From positions 142,481 to 206,480 of the forward strand of contig NZ_WFLJ01000013.1 in NCBI RefSeq assembly GCF_009208735.1: a DNA stretch of 64,000 bases, read 5' to 3'. A program made the translations under genes and the position numbers. This document shows, in pieces, positions 38,401 through 44,473 of this stretch. Within the stretch, counting starts at the first letter, position 1, and each line of letters begins with the position of its first letter. Source of the stretch: Janthinobacterium rivuli (GTDB lineage Bacteria > Pseudomonadota > Gammaproteobacteria > Burkholderiales > Burkholderiaceae_D). The notes under the pieces were generated by a model. It was not told the origin of the DNA and searched no databases. It saw nothing but the letters and a program-made list of their open reading frames with translations.

Positions 38401-41400
38401 GCACGGTACCTTGCGCCTGGCCGACAGCCACTACGGCATGTATGGCGTGCTGGTGCCGCCGAAGGGCGTGCAGTACTGGACCAAGGAAGCGCAGGAACTG
38501 GGCGAGCGCGAGGGCATCCCCGGCATCGTGGCGGGCGAGCCCATCACCGAGGAATTCACCAGCCAGTTCGGCCAGACTGTCGAGGTATTTTGCGCCAACG
38601 ACCCGACGCTATGCCTGCTGAAAGTGGCCTACGTGTGGACCAAGGTCGGCGCGGAAGAGTTTGCCGACCCGAGCGTCAAGGAGGGCGACTTGCTCGATCC
38701 TGTGGCGCTGGGCATGCCTACCCTGTGCGAGGAGTATCCCACCTGGTGCGGCACATCGAACCCGACGTTCGACTACAAGGCAAGCAGCCTGCGCTACAGC
38801 GTGCTGCGCACGGGCACGGGCGACCTGGACCTCGTCAGCGGCGGCAGCCTGCGCATGGACAGTCTGTATGGCGTGTACACGGCCGGCATGTCGTCCGCGC
38901 CGACGGCGGCCGGCGACCCGTACAACCTGCCGCGTTCGCGCAATGCCGACGGCAAGGTGCTGGGCAACCCCGACGGCGCCCATGAACGCCTGGTCGACGG
39001 CGGCGCCGACAGCATCTACCGCGCCTGGTATCCAGACCAGGGCGGCAATCTGCTGCTGAAGGTGGCGGGCGACTTGAGCGGCTCGCTGGTCGACGCGGCC
39101 AGCGCAAGCAACCTGCGTCCGGTCAGCAAGGATGGCATGGCCGATTCCGTGGCAGTAGGCAACTGGCTGTGGCGCCAGGGCAGCGGCGGCGTGGCCACGG
39201 GAGGACAGCCTCAGCCGGTGGCGTGGTGGATCAATTTCGGCAGCTACGTGGGCCGCCCCACCCTGGCCGACACGGTGCTGGGCTTTACGGGTTTCGGTAC
39301 CCTGGGCGGCGGTAACGTGCGCGCCGAGGTGGCGGGCGACGCCGGCGTGCTGGCGCCGCTGACCGGCAGCACCTATAACGCCAACATCAATCCCCGTTCG
39401 CAGGGCTTGCTGCTGGCCGTGGGCGGCACGGGCCGCATGCAGGCCGACGGCAGCCTGCTGCAGACGGGCGGCGGCGACCTGGAGCTGCGCGTGGGCGGCG
39501 CCCTCAACCCCGGCGGCGGCTCCGGTGGCCGCCACTTGAATGGCGCGCTGGTCGATTTGCGTGGCCATGCGGAAGCGTCGGCAACGCAACTGGGCAGCGT
39601 GGCGCTGCAATACGGCACCCAAACCACCGAACACGTGCCGCTGGAATCGCGCGCCTACGATGCCTTCCGCGCCACGCGCGCCACGCCCCGGGGCGCCATG
39701 ACCCTGGTACCGGGCGACGCCACGTTCAGCGTGGCAACCCTGGGCGACCAGGTGCTGCAGGATGTGGCCGACCCAGGCCGCGTCACCCCGTTCAATGCCA
39801 CGCCGTTCACCGGCGCGGCGGGCGAGCAGGGGTATGGCTACAGCTGGTTCAGCCTGTGGACGCCGCGCACGGCGCTCGATCTGTACTCCGCCGGTGGCAA
39901 CATGATCCCGCTGACTGCGGCGATCGACACGGCCACCGACCTTGCCGTCGTCTATCCGTCCATCGTGCGGGCCGCGGCCGCGAATGGCAGTTTGTATTAT
40001 GGCAAGGCGATCGGCAGCCCGAATGCCGTCCGCGACTATGACCACCCACTGCTGCTGGCGCCGTCGCCCAACGCCCAGCTGCAATGGCTGGCCAGCGACT
40101 CCATTTATGCGGGCGGTTTTTCCGTCAGCCAGTCCGGCGCCTCTGCCGACAGCATGGCGACGCCGTTCAAGCCGGGTTTCACGGGCTGGGATGTCAGTCC
40201 TTACGTGACCGATCCTCTGGCCGCGAATGTCTCGAGCACGGGGGCGCCGGCGACGAAATGGAACTTCCCGCTGTTCGCCTTCGGTCCCGACTCCTCGGCC
40301 GGTCCTGCCAACAGCGGCACGCAAGTCGCCCGCATCTATGCCGTCACGGGTGACCTGGTGGGTGTGAACAGCGGCCGCATCCTCGAATTTTCCAATGCCA
40401 AGCGTGCAGGCATTACCTGGTACGAGGGCGGTCAGCCCGTGTGGATGAAGGCGGGCCGCGATATCGTTGGCAGCGGCACGGCGCAGCTGGAAGCCAACGA
40501 CGGCAATACCGCCGGCAGCGACCTGAGCTTCCGCAATATCAACAACCTGATCGTGCACAACAATGCGTTTGACGTATCGGTGGTGTCGGCCGGGCGCGAC
40601 ATCCTGAACAGCTCCTTCAACGTGGCCGGCCCCGGCACGCTCGACATCAGCGCCGGGCGCAACATATTGATGCAGGACAAGGGCAGCGTCGTCAGCCTCG
40701 GTCCCGTCGTGGCGGGCGACAAGCGTCCGGGCGCCGGCATCGCCATGCAGGCGGGCGTGGGCGCGGCCGGCCTCGATTACCTGCGCTTCGTCAAGCCGTA
40801 TCTGGACCCGGCGAACGTGGCGCAGAAGGGCGTGCCGCTGGCCGAGCAGGCGGGCAAGGTGGTGAAATCATACGACGGCGAACTGGCGGCGTGGCTGGGC
40901 GAGCGCTACGGTTTCAAGGGCACGCCCGCCGAGGCGCAGGCCTTTTATCTGGCCTTGCCGGAGCCGCAGCAGCGCGTGTTTGCCCGCGATGTGTATTTCG
41001 CGGAACTGAAGGCGGGCGGGCGCGAATACAACGACCGGGACAGCTCGCGCTATGGCAGTTTCCTGCGCAGCCGCAACGCCATCGCGGCCCTGGCGCCGGC
41101 CACGGACGCCAGCGGCAAGGCGCTTGCCTATGCGGGCGACATCGTCATGTACCGCGGCTTGTACGGGGTGCGCAATGAGAACGAGCAGCGCTGGGATTAC
41201 TACCCCCGCAGCGGCTACGTGCACACGAACTTCGGCGGCGACATCCAGCTGCTGACGCCAGGCGGCAGGCAGGTGTTCGGCATCGAAGGCGAGGCGCCGC
41301 CGGCGACCTCGGGCGTCATCACCAAGGGCGGCGGCAATATCGAGCTGTTTTCGCACGGCAGCATCCTGCTGGGCCAGAGCCGCATCATGACGACGTTTGG

Positions 41401-42049
41401 CGGCGATATCCTCGGCTGGTCGTCGCAAGGGGACATCAACGCGGGGCGCGGTTCGAAGTCGACCATCGTCTACACGCCGCCCAAGCGCGTGTATGACAAC
41501 TGGGGCAACGTGACCCTGTCGTCCGACGTGCCCAGCACGGGCGCAGGCATCGCCACGCTGGCGCCGATCGCCGAAGTGCCGGCCGGCGACGTGGACTTGC
41601 TGGCGCCGCTGGGCACCATCGACGCGGGCGAGGCGGGCATTCGCGTCTCGGGCAACGTCAACCTGGCCGCGCTGACGGTGATGAACGCGGCGAACATCCA
41701 GGTCAAGGGCGAAGCGAAGGGCATGCCGACGGTGGCATCCGTCAACGTGGCGGCCATGACGAACGCCAGCGCGGCCGCCACCCAGGCGACGGCTGCCGCG
41801 CAAGACGTCGTGCAGCGCGAGCGCGCCGCCACCCGCGCCGCGCAGCCATCCGTGTTCACGGTGCGCGTGCTGGGCTTTGGCAATGACGCTCCGCCCGACA
41901 GCGCGCAAGCTTCCCCGCAGGATGGCGCGCGCATCGAGGCGGCCGACTACAACCCGCGCAGCGCCGTGCGCGTGCTGGGACTGGGGACGTTGCCGGAATC
42001 GGCCACGCGCCAGTTGACGGCGCAAGAGCGCAGCAGGTTGTCGCCATGA
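29453..42049 (+). CDS. Giant two-partner-secretion exoprotein with DUF3739 (PdtA/FHA-like)
   Basis: A 4198-residue secreted adhesin-type protein. ATG 29453 (AGGAAA upstream) gives a long signal region ending ARAQ near residue 50. A TPS/haemagglutination domain follows (about 140-300: NWETFNVGKDTTLTFQQ; the NRNGI at 233-237 is the NPNGI-type motif). A very long beta-helix with repeated GG/DVSG-type strands comes next, and the DUF3739 region runs about 3925-4140 (VKGEAKGMPTVASVNV). The tail repeats VRVLGFG (4137) and VRVLGLG (4172). Only four Cys exist, as two CX6C pairs at 3047/3054 and 3092/3099. It likely crosses the outer membrane through a TpsB partner, none of which is in the window, and would serve adhesion or biofilm. 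The operon before it probably controls it. Confidence 0.88.
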   Translation: MTKFHTAQRPVQNDDTGAQRSSTLGSRLRLTPLAYALTTMLMAGAFTTPARAQQAFSGGWFAAKGAAQNTAASSGRLPNGQPLPLGSRPEGQQLQANQQLQRSLNNLNLAARAIAAQQSAQAQARQAAAGGASVPNGLAQGGLQVDTNSLTAGWLNAQAPVQTVANGKTAVLVQQTADKAILNWETFNVGKDTTLTFQQQKDWAVLNRVNDPQARPSQIQGQIKADGTLLLVNRNGIVFTGTSQVDTRSLVAAAARISDAQFQKNGIYSPGTAGATSFTDAGGKVQVEAGARLASHAPKGSTEGGGYVMLLGKDVHHAGEIATPKGQALLAAGDSFTIKKGVGTDGNPLSTTRGSEVTPQFAAASTAGKVVNTGLIQAREGDVTLAGRDVRQEGVLLATTTTATRGSVHLNALGSDAAVTLGRGATTAILVEDDGKTTALDSQRDAMRGPAVAATDNIVAVNDRRDQSRIEIGSAGTVEFMGDSLTLATGGQLAVNAASRSLLRDGAQLDVSGAVGVKVAMAANNVEINVQGNEQRDAPVNRDGKALISNNIWVDRRKLVFVPKGTNGYDSDRWYTAGGLLEVAGYLGTQGHSVSEWMAQGGTVSFGGKDVVTQAGSSINLSGGTLDVQTGALRQTWLKGADGKLHEAGSAPADLAYAGVYKGYEEEHARWGKEASAFYANPLIAAQQRLENGYTVGRDAGKLVVATGSAVLEGGIAGDVFQGERQTQAPQVLLDGYQQSQLAAAQRGQLIVGQYQPMFDKRTGVLQHALSAVMDEVRLTRVQDGIAAGLEVADVLAAERQGKLLLDTALLNEQQLGALRVAAKGAITVDSALQVADGGNITLFGKDVAVNTSLRSHGGSIAAGNVLNQIGALGMVDTFVNPGAPPGKLVLAAGVTLDTSGLLNNVLRDPLAAAGLPYINGGSVSLRAFGDVRIGSGSLIDVSSGAAILAQAKQQGGKGGNVTLASYGPKADLVLGEGAQVRGHGVAGGGKLELQANKIMIGNVEKPGAGSLQLDGGFFDQGFSSYSLVGKQGVTVADGARVDVRMPVLRVVDNEKLAVWMPEQVTENALKGTLTQRKGASLALQAGDIQSGAADMASAELLIGKGAVVSVDAGQSIKLSSVGQLTVDGRLNAWGGKISLGGVDVDRTVAEAVEAAGHGRSIWIGENAVLDVASRAVTATDAQGRRYGKVADGGSIVVGGEIDHAQGSTSAASLFVVVRDGAVLDASGAHAVLDVNGTAVDVASAGGGIALASNNGLYLDGRLLARAGGAGAAGGSLSVATGTPEYLKVLATDKVLAGRELRLTQRQAASDLASAVTARDAAAMLKYGHGRFSVEQVEAGGFGNLALLGAASFDGDVSLTMRQSFQLYGAPVLSPGSKPGARINIAAPYVRLASVKPAGRDFYTTPGSAGESPLAGQISITGDLIDVRGVVNMLADDVRLSSRGDLRLLLSPLGWDGNEATTVLSTPGDMTLTAAQLYPESGAGAAVRAGHGVIDGKFGYDPARSLTIGRATDAVPAMPYSAFGSLELEAAHIEQGGVVRAPLGRLVIGAARYDNDKSLSVNLLANSISSVSGAGLVMPYGGTVDGQTWNVSGKPVTLMGVGGINSQGGLLNGVQLGGVAVDVRPGALLDLSGGGELAGAGFIAGRGGSTDARYHPLAQVGANGGFVLPGLATNPVYAIVPGAQAPQAPAGGEKAASDPAVGRQVTIGSGVPGLAAGTYTLMPSTYALLPGAFRVELNGLAGQGSGAAPAQQLRNGSWAAPGTLSIAGTDIRAPLASQLILTPAKVLRSYSQYNETGYAAFALADAQTRGIPRALLPSDAKTLKLSMMQDGGLGTFQFKGTGKFGAAEGGYGGTVIVMPSNSAKGDIEILADGAPATRDAGLVSVRASSLNSIGAARILVGNAPSVEYGQAGNYVSFGANSARAIYLRAGAVLSAPEVFLVAQDPSSYLLGDGLIDIAAGAGISTLGKGKAAYDANDGFIYKKGRADVHMLAASNGLLNVAPVSGTARGGIRIGTAGLYSEGTLLLSTNGSFALDDSARYGTRNLGLAVGTINMGSSEALAAAQANGTRANGLVMNQGVLDRLLRGDTSAGAPALQALVLSAADGVNFYGDVVLDTYDKTTGKSTLERLVLTTPAMYGQGDAGTVATIRTANLVWGGALSPAGNVIAHGAGTGSGTLNLEAERIDFGFGPFTQPASVASFDRLALGFGTVNLKASGQVTANHKGSLSVYQAQGGYETGKGYRYSGGNLNISTPLLTGDAGSAHSYTAGGALKVAAPAGVAPAAPVKNGAALGAQLALNGDSVSVATAVVLPSGKLTVNAQHDITVTDGARIDMAGRKSTFFDVDKYSWGGDVTLDSRAGDIRAASGAVIDLSAEHNRAGSLKAVALGGAAGMVDLQGKILGGASGSYDAGGTMVPYKQGGVDVRAQTLGAGGTLDSQFASLNQRLNEGAVTGTRSFQLKQGDLTIGSELKAGEVQVAVDNGRLTVAGTIDASGERVGSIRLAGQHGLTLAGNAVLDAHGTVLRVDSYGKIIDSPNRATVELNAGEGTLSLAGGAQIDVRHGTAAVVGKGKGEHDGAARGTLELSAPRLGSGGARTDLDAATFGDIDVRAGGGLTIRGAKSIAVNAMQRYDDAAYATDLSASGRPYQVINQAYLDGKHRDSTAFIDAALANKSLRSGKLAGLATAAYADALHLRPGVDIVSKTQDGDLVVQGDLDLSGMRYASLHPRFQVSNLRGSGEVGSLLLRAGGDLSIYGSINDGFAPPPATQDDSGWKLLPGRDINGSDVIVPGKGVTLADGTLFPGGIALNYDLPVKGFDLLADTRLPVAVTLDQAITVPAGTVLAAAVRDGAGNIVHAAGTLLATAQTLTAGMRLDAGSVLKQSVTVRAMTWPKGVPLPGVAGERSVFALNGQLALAVGSLIPSGTDVKLLPNVDSIALRPEVAGSQGKLWAIAPMLAEGSQAWGMRLVAGADLEAADTRSVQAHPAHGTLRLADSHYGMYGVLVPPKGVQYWTKEAQELGEREGIPGIVAGEPITEEFTSQFGQTVEVFCANDPTLCLLKVAYVWTKVGAEEFADPSVKEGDLLDPVALGMPTLCEEYPTWCGTSNPTFDYKASSLRYSVLRTGTGDLDLVSGGSLRMDSLYGVYTAGMSSAPTAAGDPYNLPRSRNADGKVLGNPDGAHERLVDGGADSIYRAWYPDQGGNLLLKVAGDLSGSLVDAASASNLRPVSKDGMADSVAVGNWLWRQGSGGVATGGQPQPVAWWINFGSYVGRPTLADTVLGFTGFGTLGGGNVRAEVAGDAGVLAPLTGSTYNANINPRSQGLLLAVGGTGRMQADGSLLQTGGGDLELRVGGALNPGGGSGGRHLNGALVDLRGHAEASATQLGSVALQYGTQTTEHVPLESRAYDAFRATRATPRGAMTLVPGDATFSVATLGDQVLQDVADPGRVTPFNATPFTGAAGEQGYGYSWFSLWTPRTALDLYSAGGNMIPLTAAIDTATDLAVVYPSIVRAAAANGSLYYGKAIGSPNAVRDYDHPLLLAPSPNAQLQWLASDSIYAGGFSVSQSGASADSMATPFKPGFTGWDVSPYVTDPLAANVSSTGAPATKWNFPLFAFGPDSSAGPANSGTQVARIYAVTGDLVGVNSGRILEFSNAKRAGITWYEGGQPVWMKAGRDIVGSGTAQLEANDGNTAGSDLSFRNINNLIVHNNAFDVSVVSAGRDILNSSFNVAGPGTLDISAGRNILMQDKGSVVSLGPVVAGDKRPGAGIAMQAGVGAAGLDYLRFVKPYLDPANVAQKGVPLAEQAGKVVKSYDGELAAWLGERYGFKGTPAEAQAFYLALPEPQQRVFARDVYFAELKAGGREYNDRDSSRYGSFLRSRNAIAALAPATDASGKALAYAGDIVMYRGLYGVRNENEQRWDYYPRSGYVHTNFGGDIQLLTPGGRQVFGIEGEAPPATSGVITKGGGNIELFSHGSILLGQSRIMTTFGGDILGWSSQGDINAGRGSKSTIVYTPPKRVYDNWGNVTLSSDVPSTGAGIATLAPIAEVPAGDVDLLAPLGTIDAGEAGIRVSGNVNLAALTVMNAANIQVKGEAKGMPTVASVNVAAMTNASAAATQATAAAQDVVQRERAATRAAQPSVFTVRVLGFGNDAPPDSAQASPQDGARIEAADYNPRSAVRVLGLGTLPESATRQLTAQERSRLSP

Positions 42050-42777
42050 TGGCCGGCATGGCTGGCACCTTGCCCTTGCGCATGGCAGGTGCCATGCGGC
42101 AGGCAGGCATGGTCTGGTACCGGCCCGCCATCCGGCCCCGCATGCAGGCGGCCAACGATATGGCGCCCGTGCCTGCACCGGCGCCAGGGCAGGCCCCCCG
42201 GCTGCAGGCGGTGCTGGAAGCCAATTACGCGGCCCTGCAACGGCGCCTGGCGCGCCACCTGGGCTGCGCCGAGCTGGCCAGCGACAGCCTGCACGACGCC
42301 TGGCTGCGCCTGGGCGCGCTGACAGCCGTGGATGGCGCGGCGCCGGCGCACAGCCCCGTCGCCTATGTGTTTCGCGTGGCCTGCAATGCGGCCATGGATA
42401 GCCTGCGCCGCAACCGCGCCTGGCTGTATGCGGACGAGAGCGGTGAAGATGGTGCCGCCGGCCTCGTCGACTTCCTCGCCGATACGGCGGCGGGGCCGGA
42501 ACGCCTGGCCGAGCTGCAGGCCGACGTGCGGCGCCTGGCGCAGGCTGTCGACTCGCTGCCACGGCGCCATCGGCAAGTGCTCGAAGCGCTGCGCCTGGAC
42601 GAGCTGACCCGCCAGCAGGTGGCCGAACGGCACGACATGTCGCTGCGCAACGTCGATACGGCCCTGCGCCAGGCGCTCGACCATTGCGCCCGCCACACCG
42701 GTTACGCGGCGCAGGGCGGCGTCGGCACGACCCGGCGCAGCCTGAGGCTGAACGTTCGTTCGCGTACAGACGCGTAA
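42046..42777 (+). CDS. Second ECF sigma factor
   Basis: A 243-residue product whose core is an ECF sigma factor. Region 2 runs LEANYAALQRRLARHLG, SDSLHDAWLRLGAL and YVFRVACNAAMDSLRRNR, and region 4 runs LPRRHRQVLEALRLDELTRQ with RQQVAERHDMSLRNVDTALR as the helix-turn-helix. The first 50 residues (Met/Ala/Pro-rich) are not sigma-like, so translation may begin further in, for example at ATG 42160. ATG 42046 overlaps the exoprotein stop codon, so it is coupled to that gene. No FecR-like partner follows; the next gene is paoA-like. Confidence 0.85.
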   Translation: MMAGMAGTLPLRMAGAMRQAGMVWYRPAIRPRMQAANDMAPVPAPAPGQAPRLQAVLEANYAALQRRLARHLGCAELASDSLHDAWLRLGALTAVDGAAPAHSPVAYVFRVACNAAMDSLRRNRAWLYADESGEDGAAGLVDFLADTAAGPERLAELQADVRRLAQAVDSLPRRHRQVLEALRLDELTRQQVAERHDMSLRNVDTALRQALDHCARHTGYAAQGGVGTTRRSLRLNVRSRTDA

Positions 42778-42853
42778 AAATCCCGCTGCCAGACTGGAAC
42801 TCCGGGCCTGCATGCGCCCACCCAGCCGGTCCACAGCCAGGAGGAAGCGCAAG

Positions 42854-43513
42854 ATGACGCAATCTAATCACATCAATGCCGGCAGGCGCGGCGTGCTGAT
42901 CGCCGGCGCGCTGTCGGCCACGGCCGTGGCCGTGCCCGGCGTGGCGGGAGCGGCGCAAGCGGTGAACACGTCCGGCCAGGCCGGGTTTTCTCCGCCGCCC
43001 GTGCTGATGCAAGTCAGCCTGGACGTCAACGGCCAGCGCCACAGCCTGGAACTCGACACGCGCACCACCTTGCTCGACGCCTTGCGCGAACATCTGCACC
43101 TGACGGGCACCAAGAAGGGCTGCGACCACGGCCAGTGCGGCGCCTGCACCGTCCTGCTTGACGGCCAGCGCATCAATGCCTGCCTGAGCCTGGCCGTGAT
43201 GCACGACGGCGCGAAGCTCACCACCATCGAAGGGTTGGGCACGCCGGACAAGCTGCACCCGATGCAATCGGCCTTCATCGCGCATGACGGCTTTCAGTGC
43301 GGCTACTGTACTCCAGGGCAAATCTGCTCGGCCGTCGCCGCGCTGGGTGAACTGCGCCAGGGCATCCCCAGCCACGTCAGCGCGGACTTGAACGCGCTGC
43401 CGCAGGCGACGCCGGAAGAATTGCGCGAGCGCATGAGCGGCAACCTCTGCCGCTGCGGCGCCTACTCCAACATCATCGAGGCGATTGCCGAAGTGGCGGG
43501 GAGGCCGGCATGA
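42854..43513 (+). CDS. paoA: Aldehyde oxidoreductase 2Fe-2S subunit (PaoA)
   Basis: A 219-residue protein. RRGVLIAG (11-18) marks a Tat signal, so the folded complex is exported to the periplasm. Cys90, 95, 98 and 110 bind the plant-type 2Fe-2S cluster, and Cys149, 152, 199 and 201 the second. With PaoB and PaoC it forms the molybdenum enzyme that oxidises aldehydes to acids. AGGAGGAAG lies before ATG 42854. Its stop overlaps the paoB start by ATGA. It does not look coupled to the sigma gene 76 bases upstream. Confidence 0.92.
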   Translation: MTQSNHINAGRRGVLIAGALSATAVAVPGVAGAAQAVNTSGQAGFSPPPVLMQVSLDVNGQRHSLELDTRTTLLDALREHLHLTGTKKGCDHGQCGACTVLLDGQRINACLSLAVMHDGAKLTTIEGLGTPDKLHPMQSAFIAHDGFQCGYCTPGQICSAVAALGELRQGIPSHVSADLNALPQATPEELRERMSGNLCRCGAYSNIIEAIAEVAGRPA

Positions 43514-44469
43514 GAGTGTTTACTTATCAGAAGGCCGCCTCGCCGGCCGAAGCGGCGGCCGCCGCCGTGCACACGCCGGGGGCCCGCTTCATCGCCGGCG
43601 GCACGAATCTGCTCGATCTGATGAAACTGGACATCGAAACGCCCGCGCATTTGATCGACGTCAATGGCCTCGCGCTGGACAAGGTGGAAGCGACACAGGA
43701 CGGCGGCTTGCGCATCGGCGCCCTCGTGCGCAACACGGCGCTGGCGGCGCACGCCACGGTGCGCCGCGACTATGCCGTGCTGTCGCGCGCCTTGCTGGCC
43801 GGCGCCTCGGCACAGCTGCGCAACAAGGCGACGACGGCCGGCAACCTGCTGCAGCGCACGCGCTGCCCGTATTTCTATGACACGAACCAGGCGTGCAACA
43901 AACGCGTGCCGGGCAGCGGCTGCTCGGCCATCGGCGGCTTCAGCCGGCCCCTGGCGATCCTGGGCGGCAGCGAGGCCTGCATCGCCACGCATCCCAGCGA
44001 CATGGCCGTGGCCATGCGCGTGCTCGACGCCGCCATCGACACGGTGCGGCCCGACGGCAGCGCGCGCAGCATCCCCATCGCCGACTTTTACCGCTTGCCG
44101 GGCAACACGCCGCACGTGGAAACCGTGCTGCAGCCGGGCGAACTGATCACCAGCGTGACCTTGCCCCGGCCCGCAGGCGGCACGCACGTCTACCGCAAGG
44201 TGCGCGACCGCGCCTCGTACGCGTTCGCGCTGGTGTCCGTGGCGGCCATCATCTTGCCCGATGGCACGGGCAAGCTGGCCTTGGGCGGCGTCGCGCCGCA
44301 GCCGTGGCGAATCGCTGGCGCGGAGCAGGCGCTAGCCGCCGGCGCCGCCGCCGTGAGCGAACGCCTGCTGGCGGGCGCCCGTCCCACCGCCGACAACGCC
44401 TTCAAGGTGACCCTGGCGCGGCGCACGATTGCCGCCGTGATGGCGCAAGCACAAGCGAAGAAAGGCTAA
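43510..44469 (+). CDS. paoB: Aldehyde oxidoreductase FAD subunit (PaoB)
   Basis: A 319-residue flavoprotein of the CO-dehydrogenase medium-subunit family. [19 protein letters not shown] binds FAD diphosphate, and the loop [20 protein letters not shown], then CSAIGG, carries the extra Cys residues that hold the 4Fe-4S cluster described for the Escherichia coli enzyme. The stop is followed by the paoC start after 4 bases. It relays electrons from PaoC to the iron-sulfur subunit and acceptor. Confidence 0.92.
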   Translation: MRVFTYQKAASPAEAAAAAVHTPGARFIAGGTNLLDLMKLDIETPAHLIDVNGLALDKVEATQDGGLRIGALVRNTALAAHATVRRDYAVLSRALLAGASAQLRNKATTAGNLLQRTRCPYFYDTNQACNKRVPGSGCSAIGGFSRPLAILGGSEACIATHPSDMAVAMRVLDAAIDTVRPDGSARSIPIADFYRLPGNTPHVETVLQPGELITSVTLPRPAGGTHVYRKVRDRASYAFALVSVAAIILPDGTGKLALGGVAPQPWRIAGAEQALAAGAAAVSERLLAGARPTADNAFKVTLARRTIAAVMAQAQAKKG

Positions 44470-44473
44470 GGCC

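Noticed and set aside
38609..40558. A 649-residue minus-strand open frame in the exoprotein gene
   Set aside because: Same low-complexity composition as the previous one, antisense to the real gene, with no recognisable motif.
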